This document shows, one piece after another, positions 16,260-23,666 of a stretch of 35,443 bases of DNA (positions are counted from its first letter, which is position 1; the number at the start of each line of letters is the position of its first letter). The stretch is taken from positions 1-35,443 of the forward strand of contig JAJRVX010000571.1 in the NCBI GenBank assembly GCA_024277095.1. The letters run 5' to 3'. Below the pieces are notes generated by a model. That model ran no database searches. It saw nothing but the letters and a program-made list of their open reading frames with translations, and had not been told where the DNA came from. The translations under genes were made by a program, and so were the position numbers. The DNA comes from DUEN01 sp024277095 (GTDB lineage Bacteria; Chloroflexota; Anaerolineae; DUEN01).

Positions 16260-16294
16260 TTCAGGCAACATGCCCCAGCGGCACGTCGCCTGAA
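16260..16294 (-). terminator. Terminator of the phosphodiesterase-like gene
   Basis: A 15-bp stem (16260-16274 with 16280-16294, two G-T wobbles on the minus-strand RNA) has a 5-base loop and is followed on the minus strand by GGTTTCC. It lies 43 bases beyond the stop at 16337. Confidence 0.65.
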
Positions 16295-16336
16295 TGGGGA
16301 TACGCAAAGCGGCCAGGCTCGCGGCGGGCACATGCC

Positions 16337-18169
16337 CTACCAGGTGTCTCGCTCCAGGCCTGCAAACAGGACGGCGCCCTCGGCATCTCGAGGCCTGGGA
16401 GCACCAATGAGATAGGCGGCGGTAGGAGCGATGTCGACCAGCCAGAAGGGTTTGCCCCGCACGTCTCTTTGGATGCCCGGGCCGGCCATCACGAACAGGG
16501 ATTGCAGGGAGCTCTCGCCCCATCTCACTGTTGGTAATTCTCCGTGGTTGCCCCCGAATTGAGGATTGAGGGCGAGAATGACATCGGGCACCCGGTCGCC
16601 GTATAAGCCGACGATCCGGGCGTCCTCCCGACGTAAGGCCAGATCGACCTTCCGCTTTCCCGTGGCGCAGTCGCGCGTGTCGTAGAGCAGGGCGATGATG
16701 AGATCTCGCACCCGCTCGTATTCCTCGCCGGGTTGGACGATCCCGGCGGGATCGCGGCCGGCCAGGTTCACCCAGATGCCTTCGTGCGTGGGCACGGCCT
16801 TCGTGCGGGTCCAGTCGATCTTGCCCTCGGGCGTTCGCGCGAGGAGGCCAGCTTCCTGGAAGGCCGCCTCGATCTCGAAATCGACGTTGGTCTCGATAGC
16901 GCCGTGATCGGAAACGACCATGATGGCCGTGTCGTCGTCCATCATCTCCATAAACTCGCCGATCATCCGGTCGTAGATCTCGAAGTTCCTGCCCACCCAC
17001 TCCAAGGGCTCTGGGTAGGGATCGACCACGATCCCGTGATGGCCGGTGAAGACGTGCATGGACCAGTCCAGTCCGTGAGCCTGCATCATGAACAGGTGCC
17101 AGTCGTTGTGTTCAAAGAGATACTTGGCGGCCTTCACGAACCACTGCGCCTGATATTCCAACAGCTCGAAGTAGGTGTCCTCTTGAACCCAGCCGAGGAA
17201 GCAATGCCCCACATGTCCCGGCTCGTCGAGATAGGGGCCAGCCGCGGCGACCAGTTCGGAAGCCAGGCTCTCCGGCCGCGTGAAAATGCCATCGCAGAGG
17301 AAGACCTCTGGCGAGAAGAGGGTGATCTCCCGGCCATCGGGGCTTAACGTCACCAGCTTGAACCGTATGGCCCCTTTGCGCCTCCCGTGGCGTGATGTGA
17401 ACGTCTCATATACGAACGCGCTCCACTCCCCGGGGCGCAGCGTGCTCAGAGCGCTGGCGAGGTTCTTCTCCCTGGCGATGGTGACCGTTTCATAGTCCCC
17501 GCTCGGCCCTTTGCGGATGAGAAGGTGGAAGCGCACGCCGCTGTCTATAGGGATCATGTGCCAGAACGGACAGTCTGGCCAGATCTGGGAGCTATCGCCG
17601 GGTGCGCCAAAGGCCGGGACGATAAGCTCCGCTTCCAGCGCCTCCTCGGAATCCGGGATCCCCTCCCAGCCTGCAGCGCGGTGTACCTCCAGCTTTAAGG
17701 CTCGGGGGACATCGCCGCTGGCGTGGGCCGCCGTGGGACAGATCAGATTAGGGTTCGTCTGGGTCCAGGACTTGCCGTCGCCATCAACTTGGATACCGGT
17801 GGTCACCGTGGGAGGCCAGGAGCACGTGTACCGCAGCAAAATCGGAAGTTTGTCACCGCGTTCGACGGCGTTCCATAAGTATTCCGCTTGACATAAGCTA
17901 GTGTCGAAGCCGGTGACGCCTTCGGTAGGGTGACCCCGACCGGGCAGATGGACCCGCATGCCGACGATGCCGTGCGTACCCGGCCAGGCCCCCGTGGCGA
18001 TGGTCGTCCAGTTGATGCTGGTGGCGGTGGGCATTGCCGCCAATCCCGGCGCGCTGTAGCCCGATTCCATCAGTCGGGCGATGTTGGGCAGCCGTCCGTC
18101 CCGAATGTATTTGTCGGTCAGGTCAATGGATGCACCATCCAACCCGATGATCATGATACGCTTAGGCAT
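16337..18169 (-). CDS. Alkaline-phosphatase-superfamily phosphodiesterase/nucleotide pyrophosphatase-like hydrolase
   Basis: The start is set at ATG 18169 (MPKRIMIIGLDGA), which has GGAGGACC just upstream; the frame extends 17 codons further without support. The product is 610 residues. D11 is the first metal ligand, and the nucleophile region is PTATSINWTTIATGAWPGTHG, with T50 as probable nucleophile. Later metal motifs include MVVSDHGAIETN, and another His lies in the NHGELPTVR segment. The pattern matches type I phosphodiesterase/nucleotide pyrophosphatase proteins and relatives. There is no CxPSR motif, so it is not a formylglycine sulfatase, and there is no signal peptide. It follows the sulfatase gene by 65 bases and may be co-transcribed with it. 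The substrate is unknown, possibly a phosphorylated or phosphonylated glycan. Confidence 0.85.
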   Translation of the reverse strand: MPKRIMIIGLDGASIDLTDKYIRDGRLPNIARLMESGYSAPGLAAMPTATSINWTTIATGAWPGTHGIVGMRVHLPGRGHPTEGVTGFDTSLCQAEYLWNAVERGDKLPILLRYTCSWPPTVTTGIQVDGDGKSWTQTNPNLICPTAAHASGDVPRALKLEVHRAAGWEGIPDSEEALEAELIVPAFGAPGDSSQIWPDCPFWHMIPIDSGVRFHLLIRKGPSGDYETVTIAREKNLASALSTLRPGEWSAFVYETFTSRHGRRKGAIRFKLVTLSPDGREITLFSPEVFLCDGIFTRPESLASELVAAAGPYLDEPGHVGHCFLGWVQEDTYFELLEYQAQWFVKAAKYLFEHNDWHLFMMQAHGLDWSMHVFTGHHGIVVDPYPEPLEWVGRNFEIYDRMIGEFMEMMDDDTAIMVVSDHGAIETNVDFEIEAAFQEAGLLARTPEGKIDWTRTKAVPTHEGIWVNLAGRDPAGIVQPGEEYERVRDLIIALLYDTRDCATGKRKVDLALRREDARIVGLYGDRVPDVILALNPQFGGNHGELPTVRWGESSLQSLFVMAGPGIQRDVRGKPFWLVDIAPTAAYLIGAPRPRDAEGAVLFAGLERDTW

Positions 18170-18234
18170 ATGTGGTCCTCCAGTCAGGCGGAGGGCTAGA
18201 GTGGGCTGAGGTCGGATCACGGTGCGATGGAAGC

Positions 18235-19692
18235 TCAGTGCCGCACATCCACCTCATAGTAGTCTGTGTGATAGCCGGGCCAGCTCCGATTCCGCCTGTC
18301 TCGCGTCGCCTCCCCCTGGATCGGGAAGGAGACTAGCTTCCCTTCTTCCATGAATTGGGAGCCTCGCTCTCGATGTCTTCGGCTCATCTCCTCACGTAGC
18401 CGTTGCCGCTCGGCGTCGTATTGCGGGAGGCCGGCCAGGTCATGCAGCTCTTGGGGATCGGTCTCCAGGTCAAATAGCTGCTCAATCCCTCCCTCGGGAT
18501 ACCAGATGTATTTCCAGCGGCCGTCCGTGATGGCGAAGTAGGCGGGTTGATGGCCGCGCATGGCCGTGGCCTCGAGGAACGGACGAGGCGGAGATTCCCC
18601 CCTGACCAGGGCGATCAGATCCTGTCCGTCCACCTCGTCGGGTGGCGTGCCGCCCGCCGCCCGGATCAGGGTGGGGAGGATATCGGCGAGGGTGACGAGC
18701 GCGTGGACCGTCGTGCCGTGACAACGGTTGTCCCAGCTCTTGGGCATGCGAAGCACAAACGGGATGTGGGCCGAAGGCTCATGGAAGAACACCTTTGAGC
18801 CGGCGTGATGATCTCCGAGGAACTCCCCGTGATCGGACGTGTACAGGATCAGGGCATCGTCGAACAGACCCACATCCTGCAGGGCGGCGAAGATACGCCC
18901 CATGTTGTAGTCGATCTGCGTGATGAGCCCGTAATAGGCCGCGCGCGCTTCCCGGACGATCTCGAGGGGCACCAGGTCGTAGGATTGCATCTCCCGAAAG
19001 CGTTTGAATGCCTCTGGGCATCGGTCATCCTCGCTCCAATCGCCGTAGACGGGCTCGGGGATCGGGCAGTCCCGATACATGGAATAGTATGGCTCTGGCG
19101 GGTCCAGCGGCGGATGGGGCTTGGAGAAGGAACACCACAGGAAGAAGGGGACGGAGGGATCACGGCGTTCGCGGATGAACTCCACGCATTGCTCGGCGAT
19201 CCATGAGGTCAGCGTCTGGCACTCAGGGACGGTGGCCATAGTGGGGTAGAGCTCGTTTTGGCCCAGTCCGTGGCGCATCGGCTGGTAGACTTGGCCAGAC
19301 CTCCTCATCTCCCGGTAGTAATCGTCGGGCAGGATCATCTCATCGAATCCGTGTCGGACTCGCTGCGGGCCGAAGTGCATTTTGCCGATGGCGATGGTCT
19401 GGTAACCCAGGGACCGCAGGAGGGTGGGGAGCGTCCCCTCGCGCCCCATCACGCGGGATGTCTCGCCGTTTGAGCCCATGCCGTGAGAGAAGACGTATTT
19501 GCCCGTCATGATCGAGATGCGAGAGGGGACGCAGATAGGGCAATCGGCATATGCTGAGGAGAAGAGCACCCCCTCCCGGCGTAGGTGGTCGAAGTGTGGT
19601 GTCCTCATGAAAGAAGGCGCGGCAGGGCCAGCCGTATCGAACCGCTGTTGATCCGTGGTGATCAGCAGGATGTTGGGCTTGGATGATGACAC
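18235..19692 (-). CDS. Cys-type sulfatase 1 (formylglycine-dependent)
   Basis: This 485-residue protein starts at a GTG (19692) with GGAGGG 5-6 bases upstream. It opens KPNILLITTDQQRFD, with the paired metal-binding Asp region. The CxPSR activation motif is at 54-58 (CVPSR), so C54 must be converted to formylglycine by FGE or an anSME-type enzyme, which is not encoded in the window. Later motifs include LYTSDHGEFLGDH (metal-binding Asp/His). There is no signal peptide, suggesting action on imported sulfated sugars in the cytoplasm. It lies between the two sugar importers. The substrate position is not readable. Confidence 0.93.
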   Translation of the reverse strand: MSSSKPNILLITTDQQRFDTAGPAAPSFMRTPHFDHLRREGVLFSSAYADCPICVPSRISIMTGKYVFSHGMGSNGETSRVMGREGTLPTLLRSLGYQTIAIGKMHFGPQRVRHGFDEMILPDDYYREMRRSGQVYQPMRHGLGQNELYPTMATVPECQTLTSWIAEQCVEFIRERRDPSVPFFLWCSFSKPHPPLDPPEPYYSMYRDCPIPEPVYGDWSEDDRCPEAFKRFREMQSYDLVPLEIVREARAAYYGLITQIDYNMGRIFAALQDVGLFDDALILYTSDHGEFLGDHHAGSKVFFHEPSAHIPFVLRMPKSWDNRCHGTTVHALVTLADILPTLIRAAGGTPPDEVDGQDLIALVRGESPPRPFLEATAMRGHQPAYFAITDGRWKYIWYPEGGIEQLFDLETDPQELHDLAGLPQYDAERQRLREEMSRRHRERGSQFMEEGKLVSFPIQGEATRDRRNRSWPGYHTDYYEVDVRH

Positions 19693-19780
19693 CTCGTCCC
19701 TCCTTTATGGTGATGAAAGCCATGGGGCGCTTGTCGCGTCCCCAAGCCCGAAGATGTGTACCGGCGTGTGAGTGAATGTA

Positions 19781-19823
19781 AAAGGAGGGAGGCCGGGTTC
19801 GACCCCTCGCAGCCTCCCTCTTT
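19781..19823 (-). terminator. Terminator after sugar-binding-protein gene 2
   Basis: A 9-bp stem (GAGGGAGGC at 19785-19793 with GCCTCCCTC at 19812-19820) encloses a second small hairpin (GGGT TCG ACCC) and is followed on the minus strand by CTTTTAC. It lies 24-66 bases past the stop at 19847. Confidence 0.7.
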
Positions 19824-19846
19824 AGTTTCCCTTGCCGGGCACGCTA

Positions 19847-21286
19847 TCATGTGGTGATCGGTTGGCAGAGGCTATCCGACATCAGGCGGGTGTTCTTGAA
19901 CTCTTCGTAGGCCTTCTTGCAGGCCTTGTTCATCTTCTCCTCCACCTCGGGCATATGCTCGGCCGGCGTCTTCTCGCCGCTCCACATTACATCGCCCTCT
20001 TGGCTTTGGATGTTCTGATACTCACGTGCGTTGATGACGTAGTGAGCCCAGTTATCCTGATAGTTATCGCGATAGCCCAAGGCCACCTGCTTCAATTGAT
20101 CTCGCTCCAAGCCCACCAGGGGGGTCAGAAAGTCCAGCCAAGGGTCTATGGCGTCCACGCGTGTGGGGGGCGTGTGGGTGACCTTGGCATATTCGGTCTG
20201 CCCTTCCTTGCCCGTTAGGTATTTGATCAGCGCCCACGCCATATCGGGATGCTTGCCTTCCTTAGGGGAAAGGACGCAGTCCGTCCAGTTGACGACTTTG
20301 TTGCTGGCTCCCCAGGGCGAGGGGGCGACGCCCCACTTGAAGGCCGTGATATCGTAGTAATTCCAGTATCCCCAACCGCCTGTCCACTCGATGGCTAGTC
20401 GGCCGGTTTTGAACGGGTTGCCGAGCTGGTTCAGCGCGGCGGCGTCACTGGGGGTGGGCATGACTTTGTACTCGTGGATGAGCTTGTATCGGAACGTGAG
20501 CCCGTCTATGGTCTCCTTGGACGCCACGAAGCCCGCCTCGGAGATGCCATGCTCGTACCAATCCTTCGTCCAGCAGTCCCCGCCCCATGCGTAGGCCCAT
20601 TGATGGAATTGGGATCCCCCATTGAATCCGTAGACGGCGTCGGCGGTGCCGTAGTTCTTGGTGAGCTGGAGGGCCAGTTCGAGGACCTTGTCCCATGTCC
20701 AGCTCTTATCCTGCCAGTCCGTGGGTGGGTACTCCAGACCCGCCTCATCAAAGAGGTCCATGTTGTAGAAGATGGGACATCCGAACGTGGTCAGGATGGG
20801 CAACGCCCATTGCTTGCCGCCGCGACACATGTCTGGGTCCTTGGCCAGCGGGCCGAAGGGCTCCAGGTCAAAGCCGTCTGCTTCAATGAGGGGGGTGAGC
20901 TCTAGCACTTTGTCCTGTGCGTAGAGCTGAATGAAGGTGCCTACGATGCCGTTATGCACATCCGGGGGAGTGCCTCCGGCGTACATAGCCATGGTCTTCG
21001 CGTTCCACTCGTTTCCAGGAGTCACAACCAAGTTGATCGTCACGTTGGGATGCTGCTCCTGGAAAGCGGGGATGACAACGTCTTCTTCCCACGGATTCTC
21101 CACGGGATGGCTACGCACGAGCCAGGTCAATTCGATCTTTTCTTCCGCTTTTTCCTCGGGCTTCGCCTCCTCCTTGGCTGTGGGAGGCGCGGTTGCTGGC
21201 TGGCATGCGGCCGCCAGAGCGCCACCTGCTACGATCGCACTCAATCGCAGGAAATCCCGGCGTGTGAGTTGTTTATCTATGGTCAT
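19847..21286 (-). CDS. ABC sugar-binding lipoprotein, importer 2
   Basis: This 479-residue protein has a Tat-like signal (TRRDFLRL), a hydrophobic core and lipobox LAAAC with Cys28. A Lys/Glu-rich linker follows, then the mature SBP family 1 fold (ELTWLVRSHPVENPWEE, VVIPAFQEQHPNVTINLVV, GGTPPDVHNG). The ATG at 21286 has AGGAGG 8 bases upstream. It is clearly paralogous to the protein at 12509-13906 in signal, linker and first 90 mature residues. It is the last gene of importer operon 2, 132 bases after its permease partner, with its own terminator. Confidence 0.93.
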   Translation of the reverse strand: MTIDKQLTRRDFLRLSAIVAGGALAAACQPATAPPTAKEEAKPEEKAEEKIELTWLVRSHPVENPWEEDVVIPAFQEQHPNVTINLVVTPGNEWNAKTMAMYAGGTPPDVHNGIVGTFIQLYAQDKVLELTPLIEADGFDLEPFGPLAKDPDMCRGGKQWALPILTTFGCPIFYNMDLFDEAGLEYPPTDWQDKSWTWDKVLELALQLTKNYGTADAVYGFNGGSQFHQWAYAWGGDCWTKDWYEHGISEAGFVASKETIDGLTFRYKLIHEYKVMPTPSDAAALNQLGNPFKTGRLAIEWTGGWGYWNYYDITAFKWGVAPSPWGASNKVVNWTDCVLSPKEGKHPDMAWALIKYLTGKEGQTEYAKVTHTPPTRVDAIDPWLDFLTPLVGLERDQLKQVALGYRDNYQDNWAHYVINAREYQNIQSQEGDVMWSGEKTPAEHMPEVEEKMNKACKKAYEEFKNTRLMSDSLCQPITT

Positions 21287-21383
21287 GACCGTAGCCTCCT
21301 TCCTGATACTATGATGGGGGACCGTAGGACGATCCCGCGCTGCTTGAATACCTTGATGTGTGTGATCGATTCCTGGTGTTTCG

Positions 21384-21394
21384 TCACCTCCTTT
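21384..21394 (-). promoter_or_regulatory. Extended SD-like sequence 98 bases upstream of binding-protein gene 2
   Basis: On the minus strand it reads AAAGGAGGTGA, an almost complete anti-SD complement, with no suitably spaced start codon. A GTG at 21387 overlaps it and opens a 34-codon frame whose TGA overlaps the ATG of the next gene (ATGA), but the SD spacing is impossible for that start. Confidence 0.4.
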
Positions 21395-21418
21395 CTCTCT
21401 ATACTGGCCGGATGAGGT

Positions 21419-22324
21419 TCATCCTTTGACACCCGTGATCACGACTCCCTGGATGAAGAATCGCTGTCCGATGAAGAAGACCAATATGGTGGGGAGCAAG
21501 GCGACCAGTGAGGCGGCCATGAGGAGATGCCAAGGGGTACCGCCGTATGCCACCTGGAAGTTTCGTAGCGCGAGCGCCACCGTGAACTTCTCAGTTGAGT
21601 TCAGGTAGATCAGTGGATGGAGGAACTCATTCCAGCGCCAGATGAATTCCTGAATGGCAACGACGCCAAGGGCTGGCTTGGATAGGGGGAGGATGATGCG
21701 CCAGAAGATGCCGAAATGGCTGCACCCGTCGATGATCGCCGCATCGTCCAGATCCTTGTGGATCGTGCGGAAGAACTGACGCAGGAGGAAGATGAAGTAA
21801 GGTGCTCCGAAGAATCGTGGCACGAAAAGGGGGCGGAGCGTGTCGATCCAGCCAATGCTCCTGAACAGCAGGAATTGGGGGATCAGCGTGACCTGTGCGG
21901 GCAGCATCATGACGCTGATCACCAGGAAGAAGAGGAGATTGCTGCCTCGTGCCCTCAGTCGGGCGAACGGATAGGCGGTGACGGCTGAGGACAAGGTGAC
22001 CCCGATCACGCTCAGCACTGCCACGATGGTGGAGTTCGCAAAGACCCGGTTCGCCTTCATGAAGTCCAGGGCTTCCGGATAGTTAGACCACATGATGGGT
22101 TGAGGGATCCAGCGCGGGGGCATCAGGAAGACATCCCCGCTGGGTTTCAAGGAAGTGGATAGCATCCATACGATGGGGAAGAGCACCCCCAGCGCGCCGA
22201 TGGCGACCAACAGAGTTGCGATCATCCGCCCTATGCGTTCCGTGGCCCGTTTACCCAACAGAGGGGCCGTCTCCTCTCTTCGAAGAACTCGATGCCACAC
22301 CTGAGATCCTGATCCGGTTCCCAT
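21419..22324 (-). CDS. Sugar ABC importer permease, MalG type, importer 2
   Basis: This 301-residue protein has six predicted membrane segments; the first ends in FPIVWMLSTSLK. The EAA loop is near 191-216 (DLDDAAIIDGCSHF... LPLSKPAL), and the C-terminus RFFIQGVVITGVKG matches that of the importer 1 MalG-type protein. It starts 3 bases after its MalF-type partner with GGAGGGG upstream. As in importer 1, no ATPase is encoded nearby. Confidence 0.95.
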   Translation of the reverse strand: MGTGSGSQVWHRVLRREETAPLLGKRATERIGRMIATLLVAIGALGVLFPIVWMLSTSLKPSGDVFLMPPRWIPQPIMWSNYPEALDFMKANRVFANSTIVAVLSVIGVTLSSAVTAYPFARLRARGSNLLFFLVISVMMLPAQVTLIPQFLLFRSIGWIDTLRPLFVPRFFGAPYFIFLLRQFFRTIHKDLDDAAIIDGCSHFGIFWRIILPLSKPALGVVAIQEFIWRWNEFLHPLIYLNSTEKFTVALALRNFQVAYGGTPWHLLMAASLVALLPTILVFFIGQRFFIQGVVITGVKG

Positions 22325-22327
22325 GGA

Positions 22328-23281
22328 TCACGCCCCTCCTGTTTCGTAGTACACCCAGCGCTCTCCACCTCTAAACACCAGGAGCGTGAATCCCAGGATC
22401 ACCACGAACAGGACCCACGCCAGTCCGGAGGCGTATCCCATCTCGAAGTAGTTGAATGCGTGTAGGTACAGATGGTAGACGAAGAAGTAGGATGCGTATT
22501 GGGGGCCGCCTTGCGTGATCACGAATGCTGGTGTGAACACCTGGAAGGAGCCGATGATGGAGAGGACGACGTTGAAGAAGATCGCTGGTGAGATCATGGG
22601 GAGCGTGATGTGGATGTATCGCTGAAAAGCGTTGGCGCCGTCGATGATCGCCGCTTCGTAGAGGGGAGTGGGGACACCCTGCATGGCTGCCAGGTAGATC
22701 AGCATAGGGCCGCCGACCCCCCAGGAAGCCATGATGATGAAGGTGGGGATGGTCCATTTCGGATCGAAGAACCACTGAGGTCCCTTGATATGGAACCAGC
22801 TCCAGAGCAGGTTGTTGACGAGGCCAAAGTTGGGTTGGAAGATCCACATCCACAGCAGGGCCACGGCCACGCCAGATGTGACCACGGGCAGGTAGTAGAT
22901 GGTCCTCCACATGCTGAGAAGGGGGAGCTTCTGGTTGAGCAGGGTGGCGATGGTCAAGGCTCCAGTCACGGTCACCCCGACCGCTCCAAAGGTGTAGTAA
23001 GCAGTCGCTTTCAGCGCCTTCCACGTGAGCTCATCTTTCAGAATCTCGATGTAATTCTCGAGGCCTACGAATACGGGCGGGGTGATCACATCATAGCGAG
23101 TGAAGCTAAGGATCAAAGAGGCGAGCATGGGGCCGGCTGTCCAGAGCACAAAGCCGATGGCCCAGGGGATGAGGAACAGGTAGAAGGTGATCTCCTCTCG
23201 TTGCGAGAGGCTCAGGCGTAGCTGGAATTTGCGCCTCGGGTGCTGGGTTGGGGGGCGTACCGATGAGGCTCTTGCTGGCAT
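22328..23281 (-). CDS. Sugar ABC importer permease, MalF type, importer 2
   Basis: This 317-residue protein has a 30-residue basic N-terminus and a first membrane segment at about 32-55 (FYLFLIPWAIGFVLWTAGP). The EAA loop starts near residue 209 (YEAAIIDGANAF) and ends in LPMISPAIFFN. The ATG at 23281 follows GGAGGAAGG closely. It is the first gene of importer operon 2. I found no convincing sigma-70 promoter in the 385 bases upstream. Confidence 0.95.
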   Translation of the reverse strand: MPARASSVRPPTQHPRRKFQLRLSLSQREEITFYLFLIPWAIGFVLWTAGPMLASLILSFTRYDVITPPVFVGLENYIEILKDELTWKALKATAYYTFGAVGVTVTGALTIATLLNQKLPLLSMWRTIYYLPVVTSGVAVALLWMWIFQPNFGLVNNLLWSWFHIKGPQWFFDPKWTIPTFIIMASWGVGGPMLIYLAAMQGVPTPLYEAAIIDGANAFQRYIHITLPMISPAIFFNVVLSIIGSFQVFTPAFVITQGGPQYASYFFVYHLYLHAFNYFEMGYASGLAWVLFVVILGFTLLVFRGGERWVYYETGGA

Positions 23282-23412
23282 GCCTTCCTCCGAGTCAAGG
23301 GCTTTGATCCGTTCTCAAGGGATATAGGGTTAGGGTCTGCTGTGGAGCTGATGCGAAAGGAGGTTTCGTGCTGCTTTCCGGGTCTGCAGCGACGCGAACA
23401 GGGCGACGGAGC

Positions 23413-23428
23413 CGAGCTCCCATGCTCG
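23413..23428. repeat. Degenerate copy of the TCCCAT-loop hairpin repeat
   Basis: CGAGC (23413-23417), loop TCCCAT (23418-23423) and GCTCG (23424-23428) share a 14-base core with the element at 10464-10491. The flanks GGGCAGC and TGGGA downstream are also alignable, but the longer stem is lost. Confidence 0.45.
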
Positions 23429-23611
23429 ATCGGGCAGCCACATGGGAATCTTTGAGTAGCAAAGGGCACCCTCTCCATCGAGGCCTGGAGATCTCGGTGA
23501 GTAGTGAGGTGCGCTTTTTCAACCGGGCTGGGGGAGGCGTCCTCGCCAGAGTCCACCACCCTCATGATATTCCCTCGATGCTGTATTTGTCTATCATCTG
23601 CGGCCATCCGG

Positions 23612-23629
23612 CGGACAGAAATCGGACAG
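23612..23629 (+). promoter_or_regulatory. Tandem CGGACAG direct repeats, candidate activator site
   Basis: CGGACAG occurs at 23612-23618 and 23623-23629, 11 bases apart (one helical turn) and ending 2 bases before the -35 box. This geometry fits a dimeric activator bound next to RNA polymerase, possibly the adjacent regulator itself. Confidence 0.45.
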
Positions 23630-23631
23630 GT

Positions 23632-23660
23632 TTGACACCCCCTCCGTCCGTGGGCATAAT
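23632..23660 (+). promoter_or_regulatory. Sigma-70 promoter predicted to give a leaderless mRNA
   Basis: TTGACA (23632-23637), a 17-base spacer and CATAAT (23655-23660). Initiation about 7 bases after the -10 box falls on the A of the ATG at 23667, and no SD exists in the six intervening bases (GGGAGC). Confidence 0.8.
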
Positions 23661-23666
23661 GGGAGC

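Larger units (their letters stand above)
15929..16336. other. 408-base intergenic region: promoter and terminator, no gene
   Basis: This region holds a minus-strand sigma-70 promoter for importer operon 1 (16059-16087) and the terminator of the phosphodiesterase-like gene (16260-16294). I see no credible coding sequence; open frames crossing it are antisense shadows of the neighbouring genes. Confidence 0.7.
23282..23666. other. 385-base divergent intergenic region
   Basis: It contains the promoter of the plus-strand regulator (23632-23660), two direct repeats immediately upstream of it (23612-23629), and a degenerate copy of the hairpin repeat (GAGC TCCCAT GCTC at 23414-23427). I see no gene here and no clear minus-strand promoter for importer operon 2. 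Confidence 0.6.

Noticed and set aside
23320..23340. GGGTTAGGG, a telomere-like string
   Set aside because: Only one short occurrence, with no tandem repetition.
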